A stretch of 64,000 bases of DNA from assembly GCF_964355755.1 (NCBI RefSeq), contig NC_092670.1:15995201-16059200 (forward strand). Direction: 5' to 3'. The position numbers were made by a program, and so were the translations under genes. The stretch comes from Antedon mediterranea. Its lineage: Eukaryota; Echinodermata; Crinoidea; Comatulida; Antedonidae. Numbering within the stretch: position 1 is the stretch's first letter; every line of letters begins with the position of its first letter. Under the pieces are notes generated by a model, which did no database searches, had not been told where the DNA came from, and saw only the letters and a program-made list of their open reading frames with translations. Shown here one piece after another: positions 46,876 through 60,588 of the stretch.

Positions 46876-48964
46876 AATACTATAAGAAGCCTTTACTTGT
46901 ACTATTTGACTGTAGTATCAAGATGGTGTGTTGTTTGCTTTGTATAATTACAGAACTGTAGTTAATAATAAATGTAATTAAATCAATAATGCATATTGCA
47001 GCTGAATTTAATTACCACTGTGACTACTAGCATTACTGCAGTAACTACTTCATGTATGATGGATAATTGTAATAATTATACTATCGTATGACTCTTTAAA
47101 TTGTACTACTGGTGGTGGTCTATTGCTTTACAAATTTAATATCATTTAATTTATCATTTATACTAACAGTAACACACCAATAAAATAGTTTACAACATCT
47201 GCACTGTTTATGTTTGTTTTTGACTGAGTTTGTTTTTACTTTTGTACCTCATCAACTTATGCCAAAGTACAAATTGATAATAGGTCTGAATCTTTTGGGT
47301 TAGTTGGTTGTTATGGAAGATTGAATAACAGGGATTTGAAATGTACACATATACTGTACTAGCATAATAAAACGTGACGATCACGTTTATTATAATTATG
47401 CAGAAGTTAACTCCAAATGTCCTAGGGTCTAAGCCTAATTGAAACAGCCCTATCCTAGACCTAAACGGTAATGTCAATGAAAATAGAAAGATGAAATGGA
47501 AAATTACCTAGGATTTGATGTTCTCAGTCATTTCTATTTTATGAGTGAGAAATATTACATTTGCTGACGGTGGTTAATCGATCTAGTTTCAATGCTGTGT
47601 GCCCCTTTTTAAGTTGACTAGCCTAGGCCTAAAGTTAGCACCAGGTCCAGAAGCTTCTCTTGACCCGTTATTTTACGGTAATTAGGCCAACACAAATCGT
47701 TCTGAAAGCGGTTAAAAAAATATACTTACTGCTGTTGCATTCACTTTATGTAGTTTAATAAAGCTTAAAGGACAACTGTACCGAGGACCATATTTTAAAA
47801 ACGTATTAGGGGTATACATATGATTTCAGAACCATCGCGAAATCGAGGATATCGCCGCACGCGCTCGCCGTACAGCCGTCGCCGTAAATTGCTGTGACGT
47901 CACAGGTGCATCGCATAATCTACTTAATGAGTTTTCGCTGTTGTTACCATACAATAGATAGGTACCGTCACTTTAATTGCTTATTTAACCTTTTAAATTA
48001 CTTAAATTTGCCAAAATGTTTTCCTGGTATTTTGAAGAAACACTTCAATATCCAGATAGACAAAACAAACAATAAAACAATTCAACTTTTATATTTTTTA
48101 CGATTTATTTAAAAAGTGTGTTTACTAGAAATGTTCGCGCTTTGCGAGACTTGTCTATGGGACCCGAAGAGTAGCTAGTAGAAACATGACGTATGACGTT
48201 CTGGAATCATTCAACCATATCGGACTCAAAACTTTTTCTCTGCTGCTGCTGTGTGGTGGTGGTGTGTATGTGACGTGTGGTGATGTGGTAAACTCTGTGT
48301 GTGAGATAGTTGTAATTTTTCCAGACAAGTTTTTTAGCATTGATCGTGGGCTTATCACGTAAGTTTAAAAAAAAAATTAGATTATGTTTGTTTTTGTGTC
48401 AGGGTCTCGTAATTTCAATTTTGGAAAACAAAACTAGGCCTAACCCTAGGCCTAGGCCTAGCTAGGCTAGGTCCCCTCTGCTCTGGCTCTGCTGCCGCTG
48501 TTTTCTTTTATATATATGCCTAGCCTAGTCCTAGTAGGAGTCTGGGTAAGCCTATTCTACTAGGCTAGGCCTATAATAAATAGGCTACTAATTGATATGC
48601 GCAAGAGCCTAGTGTAGTACTATGCCTACCTAGTACCAGCCTAGGCCTAGTAGTACTCTACTACTAGCTTAGAGTGGGTCTGATTATTTTGGGCCTTTGG
48701 CCATGGCATGGTGGGTGGGGCATGGCCGCCGTTTATGAACGCCTAAAAATTCATGAACTTATTATAATAATATTAATAATATTTTACTCGAAATCCTCAC
48801 TCATAATCATATTGTGCCCAGCTAGAGGAAGGGTTAGGCAGATGGATTGAATACTACTAGGTAGACCCAGGGCCTACTAGGCAGTGCATATCAAATCGGT
48901 ATTTAATATAGCCCAATTTAATACTCTCATTTAATTTCACCATAGACACATATAACGATAAAAC

Positions 48965-49941
48965 ATGGCTGAAGTGCATGAAACAGAAGAAGAAGAGTAT
49001 GGAAGTGACGACGATATTTTTTATTCTGTTCCAAAACCATATTTATTTGAACCACAATACTCACCAACCGAGATAGAGCGCAGAAGAAAGGAGAAGAATA
49101 ATAGTGCAGTTGCACCCCTGCCAACAGCTTTAGTAAGTAGACTGAATGACAGTTTTTGGTGTACATGTGGTTTTTGTACACCAATGGCAACGGAAGACGA
49201 ATGTGTATGTTGCAATGAAGTTCAACAAACATTGTCTTTGTTAGAGAGAGAGAGGCCTACTACAACTCCAATGGAAAAAGATGACGATTTATTATTACGG
49301 TGCATTACATCTCATTGTGATCTTGAAGCACACTTAAATACAAGTGTTTTGACAACATTTTTTCGAAGTCATCGACACAACTGGAAACAATTTCCGAAAC
49401 CAAGGGGCCTACATGGCCAACTAAATAATGAGTAAGGCTTTTGGTTTTTTATTCAAGATATCTTTCTTCCTTTATTTATTTTTTTTATTCTTTCTACATA
49501 ATACATTCATTTTGCCGCTAGTTCCATTGTGTTAAACTCAAGAGAACTACTCTATAAGCACAAGAATATGTTTTGTTTTTAAAAATACATTTGACCACTA
49601 AATCTGTTTTGCATGACCATGTTTTCAAAAGTCACTCTAATAACCAATTACTATATAGAATACTAGATATCAACAAGCAGTGAGTAAAACAAAATATAGA
49701 AAACATGGCACTTTTTATTTTTAACAGACTTAGCTAAAGTCATTCATTTTTTTAAATTATCAGACAATACCGCCTTGTAGCTTACAGAGTTGTACTACAA
49801 TGGATTCTACAAGGTGAAAAACTAGGCTACAAGAACAGAATGGTATTGCCAGCTTGTTTGGTCAAGAAAATTAGAGAAAAGTTTCCTTCACCTGATGGAA
49901 CATACAAAGGTTTTTCTTGGCCTGCTACTGATGATGCATAA
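48965..49941 (+). CDS. P2X7 C-terminal 'ballast'-like zinc-binding protein carried by the transposon
   Basis: Two exons (48965-49431, 49764-49941) join in phase and encode 214 aa. There is no signal peptide or membrane segment, so it is not a channel. After an acidic start (HETEEEEYGSDDD), a cysteine cluster WCTCGFCTPMATEDECVCCN lies around residue 60. A C-terminal block YRLVAYRVVLQWIL, VLPACLVKKIREKFP and GTYKGF follows. The order and spacing match the cytoplasmic C-terminal domain of vertebrate P2X7 receptors (cysteine-rich then AYR...LPSC..IR..FP...G.Y.GF), which in P2X7 binds zinc and guanine nucleotide. Stand-alone versions are common in invertebrates and fish. Its job in the transposon is unknown; DNA, RNA or nucleotide binding is conceivable. 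Confidence 0.82.
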
Positions 49942-50010
49942 TTTGTTCGATTAAACTGAAAAATAAACTTTGTATAACAACAGTATTTAAATCATCACCA
50001 TCATAATCAT

Positions 50011-53000
50011 CTACTGATTATCCATAATTTGCTCGGTTCTTTGACAATATTCATTTATTAATAAATCTTTAGAAGGTTGTTCCTGCTTTGAGATGTTTTT
50101 TGGTAATTCTGGAAGAGGCACTGCAGATTCTGTATATTTGTACCTTATACCTGGGTCCATTCGTCTCTGTAGCGTCTTCTCAACCAGATCAACAACGTAA
50201 TCATATTTTTTAGCTTCATAAATTTTTTTGGCAGACCATGATCCATCGCCCCGTTTTGGGCAAACCATTTTGTATCGAAGATCACCTACAATTAAATTCA
50301 GAAAAACAAATCATTTTTAATAGGCCTATTATGTAGCTGGACTAGACAGTTTAGACATGGGTGAACAGAGAATATAATAAAATGTTGTATATTAACTTAA
50401 AGTGTCTTATTATTTTATTACATGCATTATAAGTATTACCTGCAATTGTTTGTGCCTGTTTCCTGCCAACATTAGCATTATGATCTATAACTGCTAGCTG
50501 AGTCCTGCCTTGCATAGAACCATAATGAAAGTGAATTCGTTTTGGGGCAAACTTGGTGTACGAGGCATGATAGGACTCTAAGGTACCTGAATTGAAGAAT
50601 TGAGCAGTGAGTAAGTAAAATGGGTTTTACACTAACGTTTAATTCTTATTGTCTACACAAAAAACATTTCACACCCACCAGTATGCTTAAATTCTCCAAG
50701 TTGACCAAGATCATTATCTAATCTTTTATCCAGTACAATTTTTTTCAAAGCATCATAGGCTGGCGAATCATATTCTAGCCATATCTTGCTTTCTGCTTCT
50801 TCTTCTGTTAGGGCACTGTGTGCACAGGTATTCTCAATCCCATCTTCCTCCCATCTGTGAACATTTACCACGTGATTTAAAATTGATTTCCACCTGTTTT
50901 TGAGTACCTAAACATTAGTAAAAAAATAGTGTAAAGCTCAATTTAGAGAATGATGATGATGGTGCTCTTTTTTCTTTTATACTAGTATAAGAGCAGTTTA
51001 TATAGTACTGCAATATTTTTTATTGGACACAACTTTATTTTTATTTCTGTATTAATTATATAGTACTTATTAATAATAAACACAGTATAAAGCAGAACTG
51101 ATTTTTTAATTTTGAGTATTTTATATATCAATTATCAATATGATGATGTACATAAATATATATTTTTGTTTTGTTTACAGTATATTGACAGGGCTTGTTA
51201 AGCACATCACAAGATGAGAGTTTCATTACTTTTGCTTTTCCTCTTCACCCCTGTCGATTGAAAAAAAAATTCACTAGTGGTCATACCTGGACATCACCTT
51301 TACAAGTTGCACAACAGAACCACAAATGGTTTGTTATGCTCTTGGTCCACAATAATAGGTGCTCATTTCCCTTCTTTTTACCACTTGCCAAGACTTTCTT
51401 TTTAATGCCTGAAATATTTGATAAAATATACAATATAGTATTAGTAAAACAATTTATGAACTTTACAAACATGATTACAGTATATACTGTACTCGCTGGT
51501 GCTACACTAGTAGACTAGAAGAAGTGTCAATTGAAATTACACTGTGTGAGATGAGATAGATTAGAGCAAACTCATATAATGCTCATTTGTACAATATGTA
51601 TATGGGGCTTATTTATATACTGATGAGAGTAAAAAAAATGAAGGATTTAATTTGGTTTTAGTTTGTTAGAAAATTATTTTACTGTATCAATCATACCTTT
51701 ACAAACATGCCAGCAATCAAGCTGATGTGATATCTCCCAGTATTCGTCCTTCATAACTTTTCTGATTGATGGTGATCTGTCAGTTGTGATTGTTTTGATG
51801 TTGATGCCATGACCCAACAAAAACTCTAAACTTCTGATGAAACCTTCCTTTTCCATTGCTACTGAGCTGGAACATTCCGTCACTTGTATCAGCCGAGCAT
51901 CAACAATTTTGTCACTTTTCTCTTCAATAAAAGAGTACGTAGAATATTTTGCGGAATACCCTGGCGAGTCTGACCGGGCGTCCCCCAAAATTGAGATAGT
52001 CTCATTATCCAAACTTCTTAAAATGAGTTCGGCAATCATCACATCTTGTTGTTCCTTATATGCTTCATTTATGACTGGCAACAAATAACATTTTTGAATT
52101 TGATAAAAACTTGATGATGATAAAAAATGCATATCAAGAATTTTAGCAAAATTATTAATTGCTTGATATGTGTTTCCACTGTACAAAATAGCAGAGGCTG
52201 TAAGTAAATTGATTTCTGCCATTCCACGAACATCTGGACAGCTTTCCCATTTGCCAAAGTGATATTCAGTACATTGCCAATGTACAATTATTTTTGCTCC
52301 CCTGTATAACACATTTGTTGATATTATCTTCTGACCGCATTCTTGGCATCGCTTAAACATTTCAAGCACACTATCAACATTGACTATCACTTTTCCTGTA
52401 ACATTATCATCTACTACTTCTATTTCTTCTTCAGAGGGAGAAGAACTGTCCTCTTCTGGTATCCATCCCATCGACTCATTTCCATGTGATGATGAAAAGC
52501 TTACATTTAAGTCCTGTAAAATTATAATATTATATAGTTTACAGAATTTGATATTATTACATACACTACGCATTCACAAGTTGGTGAAGATAGATAAACC
52601 ATAAATAATCATACCTCATCATCATTGCCATGTACTGATTTTTTTTCTTGGACATCATGTGATGTATGCGATGATTCTGAGCCTGTGAAAACCTAAATAT
52701 ATTTATTTTTCTTTAATACCATTTCTACACAGTAACAAAAAATAGAATTGTTTTTTTAAACTATAGTTAGTGTTATTTGTTGTTGTTCTCAATCACCAAA
52801 TGATGGCTAGTAGTTAGTAGGCCTAGTTAGTAGTAATCATCATTATAGCATTTTTCATTTAAAAAAAATAATGCACTAAGAAAGGGCCTATCTCTAGCTA
52901 GTAGTAGTAGTAATACTATCTAGCATAGGCTATATTTTTTCTTGTTTGGATTTATAGGCTAGGCATAGCCTAAAATCCCTAGGCCTATATCATAAATGTA

Positions 53001-53542
53001 ATATTTTAATAATGTACAGAGTAGTAGGCCCAGTCAATTGTTAATTTTTTTTTAGGCTTAGCCTAAACATAAAAAGAAAAAAAAAACTTATTACTATTAG
53101 GCCTATAATTTACTTTGATATATTAGGCCTAATTATTAATATATTATTGTTCTGGTGGTAAATTCATCATTGTTCTTACCGATTCTTGATTACCAGCCTC
53201 CTGTCTTTTTTTAAATGCACTTCTCATAGTTGTACTACTAGGTTTGTTAAATGCAAATATACTTGGTACTGCGTCAGGTTTCAGGCGGTGTTTTGGCTTG
53301 TAAAGATGCGGAGCTAGATCGTGTTTTGGGTCAGGTAGGTAATCTGACTTCATGAAGTGCTTTCCACAAACTCGCAAAGTTCTGTATGTCGACGGCTTAC
53401 AGCCGGGATTCAAATTAGCGTTTCTAATAACAGTTAACCATCTTCTGGCCAACGCCTTATCATTTGGAAAGGTATGAAAGGGTATTCCATCTAATCGGGC
53501 TTTTTCGTATTCCCGACAATTTGAAACAACACACGCCGGCAT
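50011..53542 (-). CDS. THAP-domain Kolobok-type transposase
   Basis: Seven exons join in phase: 53542-53180, 52692-52615, 52513-51697, 51408-51287, 50907-50679, 50586-50440 and 50285-50011, giving 676 aa with no internal stop. The N-terminus is a C2CH THAP zinc finger: MPACVVSNC, then PNDKALARRW, CGKHF and the closing AVPSIF. A cysteine motif C..C (RCQECGQKI) opens the long exon 3. Probable catalytic blocks follow: GDARSDSPGYSAKYSTYS (first Asp), TTDRSPSIRKVMK (second Asp) and HQLDCWHVCK, then HLLLWTKSITNHLWFCC, RWKSILNHVVNVH and RTQLAVIDHNANVGRKQA. The third acidic residue is not pinned down. An intact gene with near-identical repeats suggests recent or current mobility. Confidence 0.85.
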
Positions 53543-54133
53543 TTTCAGTTCCCTCTCTCTACTACTACTCTACACAATGTTGATCACACCACCGTCACAC
53601 ACACGAGGAGGAGAGGAAGCTCGCACACGGCCCAAAAATCGCTAGCTAGCTAGCAGAGAAAAAGTTTTGAGTCCGATATGGTTGAATGATTCCAGAACGT
53701 CATACGTCATGTTTCTCTACTAGCTACTCTTCGGGTCCCATAGACAAGTCTCGCAAAGCGCGAACATTTCTAGTAAACACACTTTTTAAATAAATCGTAA
53801 AAAATATAAAAGTTGAATTTTTTTATTGTTTGTTTTGCCTATCTGGATATTGAAGTGTTTCTTCAAAATACCAGGAAAACATTTTGGCAAATTTAAGTAA
53901 TTTAAAAGGTTAAATAAGCAATTGAAGTGACGGTACCTATCTTTTGTATGGTAACAACAGCGAAAACTCATTAAGTAGATTATGCGATGCACCTGTGACG
54001 TCACAGCAATTTACGGCGACGGCTGTACGGCGAGCGCGTGCGGCGATATCCTCGATTTAGCGATGGTTCTGAAATCATATGTATACCCCTAATACGTTTT
54101 TAAAATATGGTCCTCGGTACAGTTGTCCTTTAA

Positions 54134-55497
54134 TACGTATATTTATGTCATTCTGCGTTCACGTTAAATTCAAACTTTGTGGTCGTCAGTTCTTATTCCA
54201 AACTTGGTGGTCGTCTTCAAAGTTTGGACGGGTTTCTTAATCATACGTGCAGGGTATAGTAAAAGTAGAGGCTGATGCAGTTACTAGTCGCCGGTGATAA
54301 AGTAGGCGAGGCAAATTATATAGTCTGCCATTGGATAAGTCATCAGGTCTACTTCCACGGTTAACCCACAACGACCGTAATATATTATCATGGATAATCC
54401 CATGTTGTAAACCACACAAATGAACAGTACACTCTGATTTAACATTAAACAAATTAAACTTGTTAATCTAATTAGATAATTAACTTTAATAATCTTTATT
54501 TTATTTCACATCAAAGTATAATAATTGCCCTAACCATAACAATGATGACAGCTGTATAATAGAATTATTAGTTCTAGTAGTATCCTTCTGATGAAAAAAA
54601 CTATTGATACAAAATGCCATATTGGTGTGGTCTACTTTATGGGCGGTGGTGATTGCAGTACTGTACTGCAAGTGGTGGGGCCTACACTGTGTATGAAGAA
54701 ATACCTACAGTATTAAAAAAAAAAAAGTAAATAAATAATAAAGTACTGTATTAATAAACAATAATATATTTTCAATGACAAACATTTCTTTTAAACAAAG
54801 ACACAGTATTATAATTTTTTAATGACAAGTATACTGTAGGTCATGTTATTAATATATTTGTTATTTACATTGTAGAGTTTAACCAATTATAACCTAACCT
54901 ATTTTGTTAAATAAAATGATTATCTTTTTTGTCTGACCAGAATAGGCGTAATCAGTTGTAAACCTCTTGGTTATAACATAAAGAGTTTATCCCAAAATAA
55001 AATTTGGTGACAGAGATGAGGGTGGATGGGGACACTAGTCAATTTCAGTAGAGGTACCATGGTATGTTGGTACACTTACCACATGGATCAATTGACTTCG
55101 TAAAAGAATTCCAAAAACAGAAATCAATGAAATGTTTCAAACATTTTATAATAATACCCGTCGTTTTAACGCACTTCAAAGATAGATGATATAAATAAGT
55201 TTAATTAGAACACAATTTATAGATAATTGACACCAAAATGTAAACAAAATGTGTGTAGATGTGATTAATTATGTCTCATAATACTTGGATCTTCTACAAC
55301 TGTTTTCCATTACTCTAATCGTGCACTGTCAGTTAATATTGAAGACTAAATGTGCCTCAATCAGAGGCAGCAGTAATCTATTCATGCATTTATATTATCT
55401 TAAATTATGTATAAGGAGTGAATATTATTAACTTCAATTTCATTACCCTTTTTTCTGAGCTTAAAGCTAACCAAATAAATTCAACTATAAATTCCCG
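54134..55497. other. Spacer between the transposon and the ALKBH5 3' end
   Basis: It is AT-rich. A short perfect palindrome-like TTGCAGTACTGTACTGCAA (54653-54671) is the only structure seen. Part of it is probably ALKBH5 3' UTR. No exon was recognised. Confidence 0.4.
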
Positions 55498-57709
<2,212 letters not shown>

Positions 57710-60443
57710 ATGGAAGAAGAAGGGAATATAATCCCTCAAATTGTTAGGCCCAAAGCGTCCACATTTCCGACACTAGCGAGCGTAGCTTCGGCTGCTGCAT
57801 CCTCTTCCTCATCGTCGTCGTGTACGTCTACGTGCATAGCTGACAATTCTGCTAACGAATTTAATTCCGAGCAACGGAAAGTAACATTTGACTTTAGTAA
57901 TCTTGATTGGTCCCCCGAACCGCCTGCAGGAACCCATTTTCTTGGTACTCAACCAAAAGACTATGTTTTACCTGGCGGAGCCGGAGGAAGCAGCAGCGGA
58001 CAATGGAATTGGCAATCGCAACAACATGCCTTCAATGGAAAAGTAGTGAGAAAAAAGTCAAGGTTAAGAAGCAGACGAGGAGCAGTATCGCTTACAAAGT
58101 CTCCAGTTGGGTTAGATTTAGTAGGTAATTATGACTATTTCTTTTATTCATTATTGCCTGAAACATCTCAATGAATGATGTCATACGCACCGCACCCTAC
58201 AGATGTACGTCCACACTAATGAAAACCCTGTTTTACCATTCTATACACTGTGTCTGAAGATATAAAATAACAAATTTCTGGAACTGGTTTGAATGTAAAT
58301 CTTAAAAACATCTTTCTTAACATCTTTAATTTTTTATTCCAGCTGAAAGGAAACTAAGAAAAGCTGCAAATGCTGGGGATGCAGAAGAAGGTATAAACAA
58401 ATCACCAGATTGAAAAATATTGAATTTCATTGGTTTTTCAATATCTCCTATCCAGAATCTAGGGCCCATTATTACACACCATGTCACTTAAACAAATTAA
58501 TTCCTCCATGAAATAACACAATGTTCAGAGACTCTTTTTTTTATACAAGAGTGATGAAGCTCTGAAACAAACTACGGTACCTTCACATGTTGTTTCATGC
58601 ACAACACTTTTTACATTCAAGAATACCTATGACAATTACATATATATTCTTTTAGAGGAGGCAGTCTTGACGAGTAAAAAAATACTCTAAAAGTCTCCTT
58701 ATATCACTAAAGTAAGATAACTGGTAGTAATCCAGTTTTGGTTTGAATGCCATGTTGCCCAATTTGAGTAACCTTTTGAGTAAAATTTGTTTCTCATCAT
58801 CCTGTTTAAATGTGCACCAATAATATGTTCAGGTTGACAATAGACTAGTATCCAATTCAAAGGGCGTCATGTTAAGTATAGAAATGAACTCTAGTGACCA
58901 AAAATAAAGTTCTTCGTACATAATCTAGCCAAGTATAGAATAACAACTAATCATTGCTTCTTTTATGCAGTTGATAGACTTCTAAAAGATGAGATAAATC
59001 CAAATCGTTGTGATGAAAAAGGACGAACAGCTCTTCACTTTGCGGCATCAAAGGGAGCACAAGCTGTTGGTAAGTTTATAACAAACTAAATAAATCTATA
59101 ACAAAAAAATCTATTTGTTTGTACTGTTCTCATTAATTGATAAAATGTATCGTTCATTTTTTCAGTTCAATTACTACTGAGTAATGGAGCGGATCCTAAC
59201 AAGACAGATGCAATTGGAAATACTCCACTACATTTAGGTACGCATCATTGGTTTTTCAACAGTGAAGCTGTAGCTTGATGGTTAACTTGCTTGCCTTTCA
59301 ATCCCAAAGTCAGGGTTCAATCCTAACCTAGTGCCAGGGTATAACTCACTCTAACTCTTTTAACTCCACTCCCTAAGCCTCAAATGAAATTTTATAAACA
59401 TGATAAATTATAAAATAGTTATCCATCCTGTAATTACCCAGTTACTCGCTGTTGGATGCATATGAAATTTAAAAAAAATTAAAAAGTAACTAACTGTAGG
59501 GTTAATATAGCACTAATAACAATTTTTATCTTTTCAGCTGCAATAGGAAGTCATATAGGTACAGTGTTAACACTATTACAAAACCGAGCCGATGTGCACG
59601 CACTTGACAAGAGTGGTCGTACACCTATACACCTTGCACGTGTTAGAATCTCGCACATTTGTGGACAGAACTTGTTCTCATTTCGCTTGAAGGATGAAGT
59701 AAAACAGGTACTGTACATCTATAAATTATATTTATTTTCCTGGCTGTGACCGTGTACATTACCAAATAGGTTATTTTTTTTGTATTGATTTTTGTTAGGT
59801 AATCAATATGCTGAAGGCATATATGAACTGCCTTGGAAAAGACGATAAGGTACTTGCATTAGAGAACATTGGAATACAACTACAACACACTACCAACAAA
59901 AAAGAAGTAAGTTGAAGCACTTCAAATGATGCCATGGCAACAAATAAACAGCGGTACACAGGCGGATTGTAATTCTAACAATGTGTAATGCAAAAGATAG
60001 GACATCAATCAAATTAAGTTCAGCACTTCATTTCACCCCCGCTATTTTAAGATCCTGGATCTGCCACTGTGATAGTCTAATACACTGAGGAAATAAAATG
60101 TTTAGAATGTCTTGATGCTTCGATTGTTATGGTACAGCCATTACCTCAGAAGACGGTTGTAGCATAACAACCGAAAAACATCTGTACATTCTTAACCATA
60201 GCTTCTTTTTATTTTGAAGTGTACAGTAAACATAATTTTACTAGTTTTGTCAAATTAACTATTTACATGGCATTTATACTGCAAGTTTTAGTTATAGTTT
60301 ATTACGATTTGTGTTTCAGTTCATTGTATTGAAGATTTTGTATTGAATTTTAGTTAAATTAACCCTTTTTTGTGTTTATTTTGCAGATGGATGAAGTTCA
60401 GAGTATGCTTGAAGGTTTCACCACCATGAGCTTGGATTCATGA
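57710..60443 (+). CDS. ANKRD54: Ankyrin repeat domain-containing protein 54
   Basis: This is a nucleo-cytoplasmic shuttling ankyrin protein; the vertebrate form binds the SH3 domain of Lyn/BTK/TXK kinases. Seven exons join in phase: 57710-58124, 58343-58390, 58971-59069, 59166-59237, 59538-59707, 59799-59906 and 60387-60443, giving 322 aa (human 300). The N-terminus is low-complexity (a run of serines at about 30-38), followed by a basic nuclear-localisation-like RKKSRLRSRR (about 114-123). Ankyrin repeats: KGRTALHFAASKGA, GNTPLHLAAIGSH and SGRTPIHLARV. The C-terminal helices LKDEVKQVINMLKAYMNCLG and the ending MLEGFTTMSLDS match the family. Intron phases are regular. Confidence 0.95.
59262..59350 (+). 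repeat. tRNA-like SINE head in ANKRD54 intron 4
   Basis: A-box-like GTAGCTTGATGGTTAAC and B-box-like GGGTTCAATCCTAACC lie 40 bp apart. The GCTTGCCTTTCAATCCC between them matches the unit of the 24.6-kb minisatellite. It is too diverged for a tRNA; a retroposed fragment is likelier. Confidence 0.5.
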
Positions 60444-60465
60444 GGCATAGAATTACAGTAGTGTA

Positions 60466-60588
60466 AATCTCTGTCTACACTATCAAACTAGTTTGAAAAA
60501 AAAAAGTGTGACGTGCCCAAATATAGTAGTGATATATCATCGTGTCCATATATGAGCACATAAAGTTGGATAGTGTAGACAGAGCTTA
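60466..60588. mobile_element. Palindromic MITE, AAGCTCTGTCTACACT family
   Basis: It starts AATCTCTGTCTACACTATCA after TA and ends GGATAGTGTAGACAGAGCTT. It is 22 bp after the ANKRD54 stop codon, so it is probably transcribed in the 3' UTR. Confidence 0.85.

Larger units (their letters stand above)
45000..47764. other. SLC35A1 3' flank, gene-poor
   Basis: This 2.8 kb of AT-rich sequence follows the SLC35A1 stop. It contains a hAT-type MITE (45222-45348) and an AAGCTCTG-family MITE (46736-46875). No exon was recognised. Some of it will be 3' UTR. Confidence 0.45.
47769..54129. mobile_element. Autonomous-looking Kolobok-type DNA transposon with cargo gene
   Basis: This 6,361-bp element is flanked by TTAA on both sides (47765-47768 and 54130-54133). 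Its terminal inverted repeats of about 477 bp (47769-48244 and 53652-54129) begin AGGACAACTGTACCGAGGAC and differ at only a handful of positions. Inside are a seven-exon THAP-transposase gene (minus) and a two-exon gene for a P2X7-C-terminus-like protein (plus). TTAA duplication plus a THAP-fused transposase points to the Kolobok superfamily; piggyBac also uses TTAA but lacks THAP. Confidence 0.88.

Noticed and set aside
47894-48112. 72-codon plus-strand frame, with a near-identical frame on the minus strand at 53786-54004
   Set aside because: Both lie inside the transposon's inverted repeats, so their similarity only reflects repeat identity; the product has no protein-like features.
51195-51518. 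107-codon plus-strand frame
   Set aside because: It overlaps transposase exon 4 on the opposite strand and has no protein features.
52615-52692. Frameshift between THAP exon and transposase core
   Set aside because: It first appeared when the acceptor ACAG at 52683 was assumed; using the upstream TTTAG acceptor (exon start 52692) restores phase on both sides.
47765-54133. piggyBac element (TTAA target)
   Set aside because: The transposase has an N-terminal THAP finger and HQLDCWHVCK-type blocks, not piggyBac features; Kolobok also uses TTAA and fits better.
59262-59350. Functional tRNA
   Set aside because: A- and B-box-like words are present, but no acceptor stem closes and the anticodon arm does not pair.
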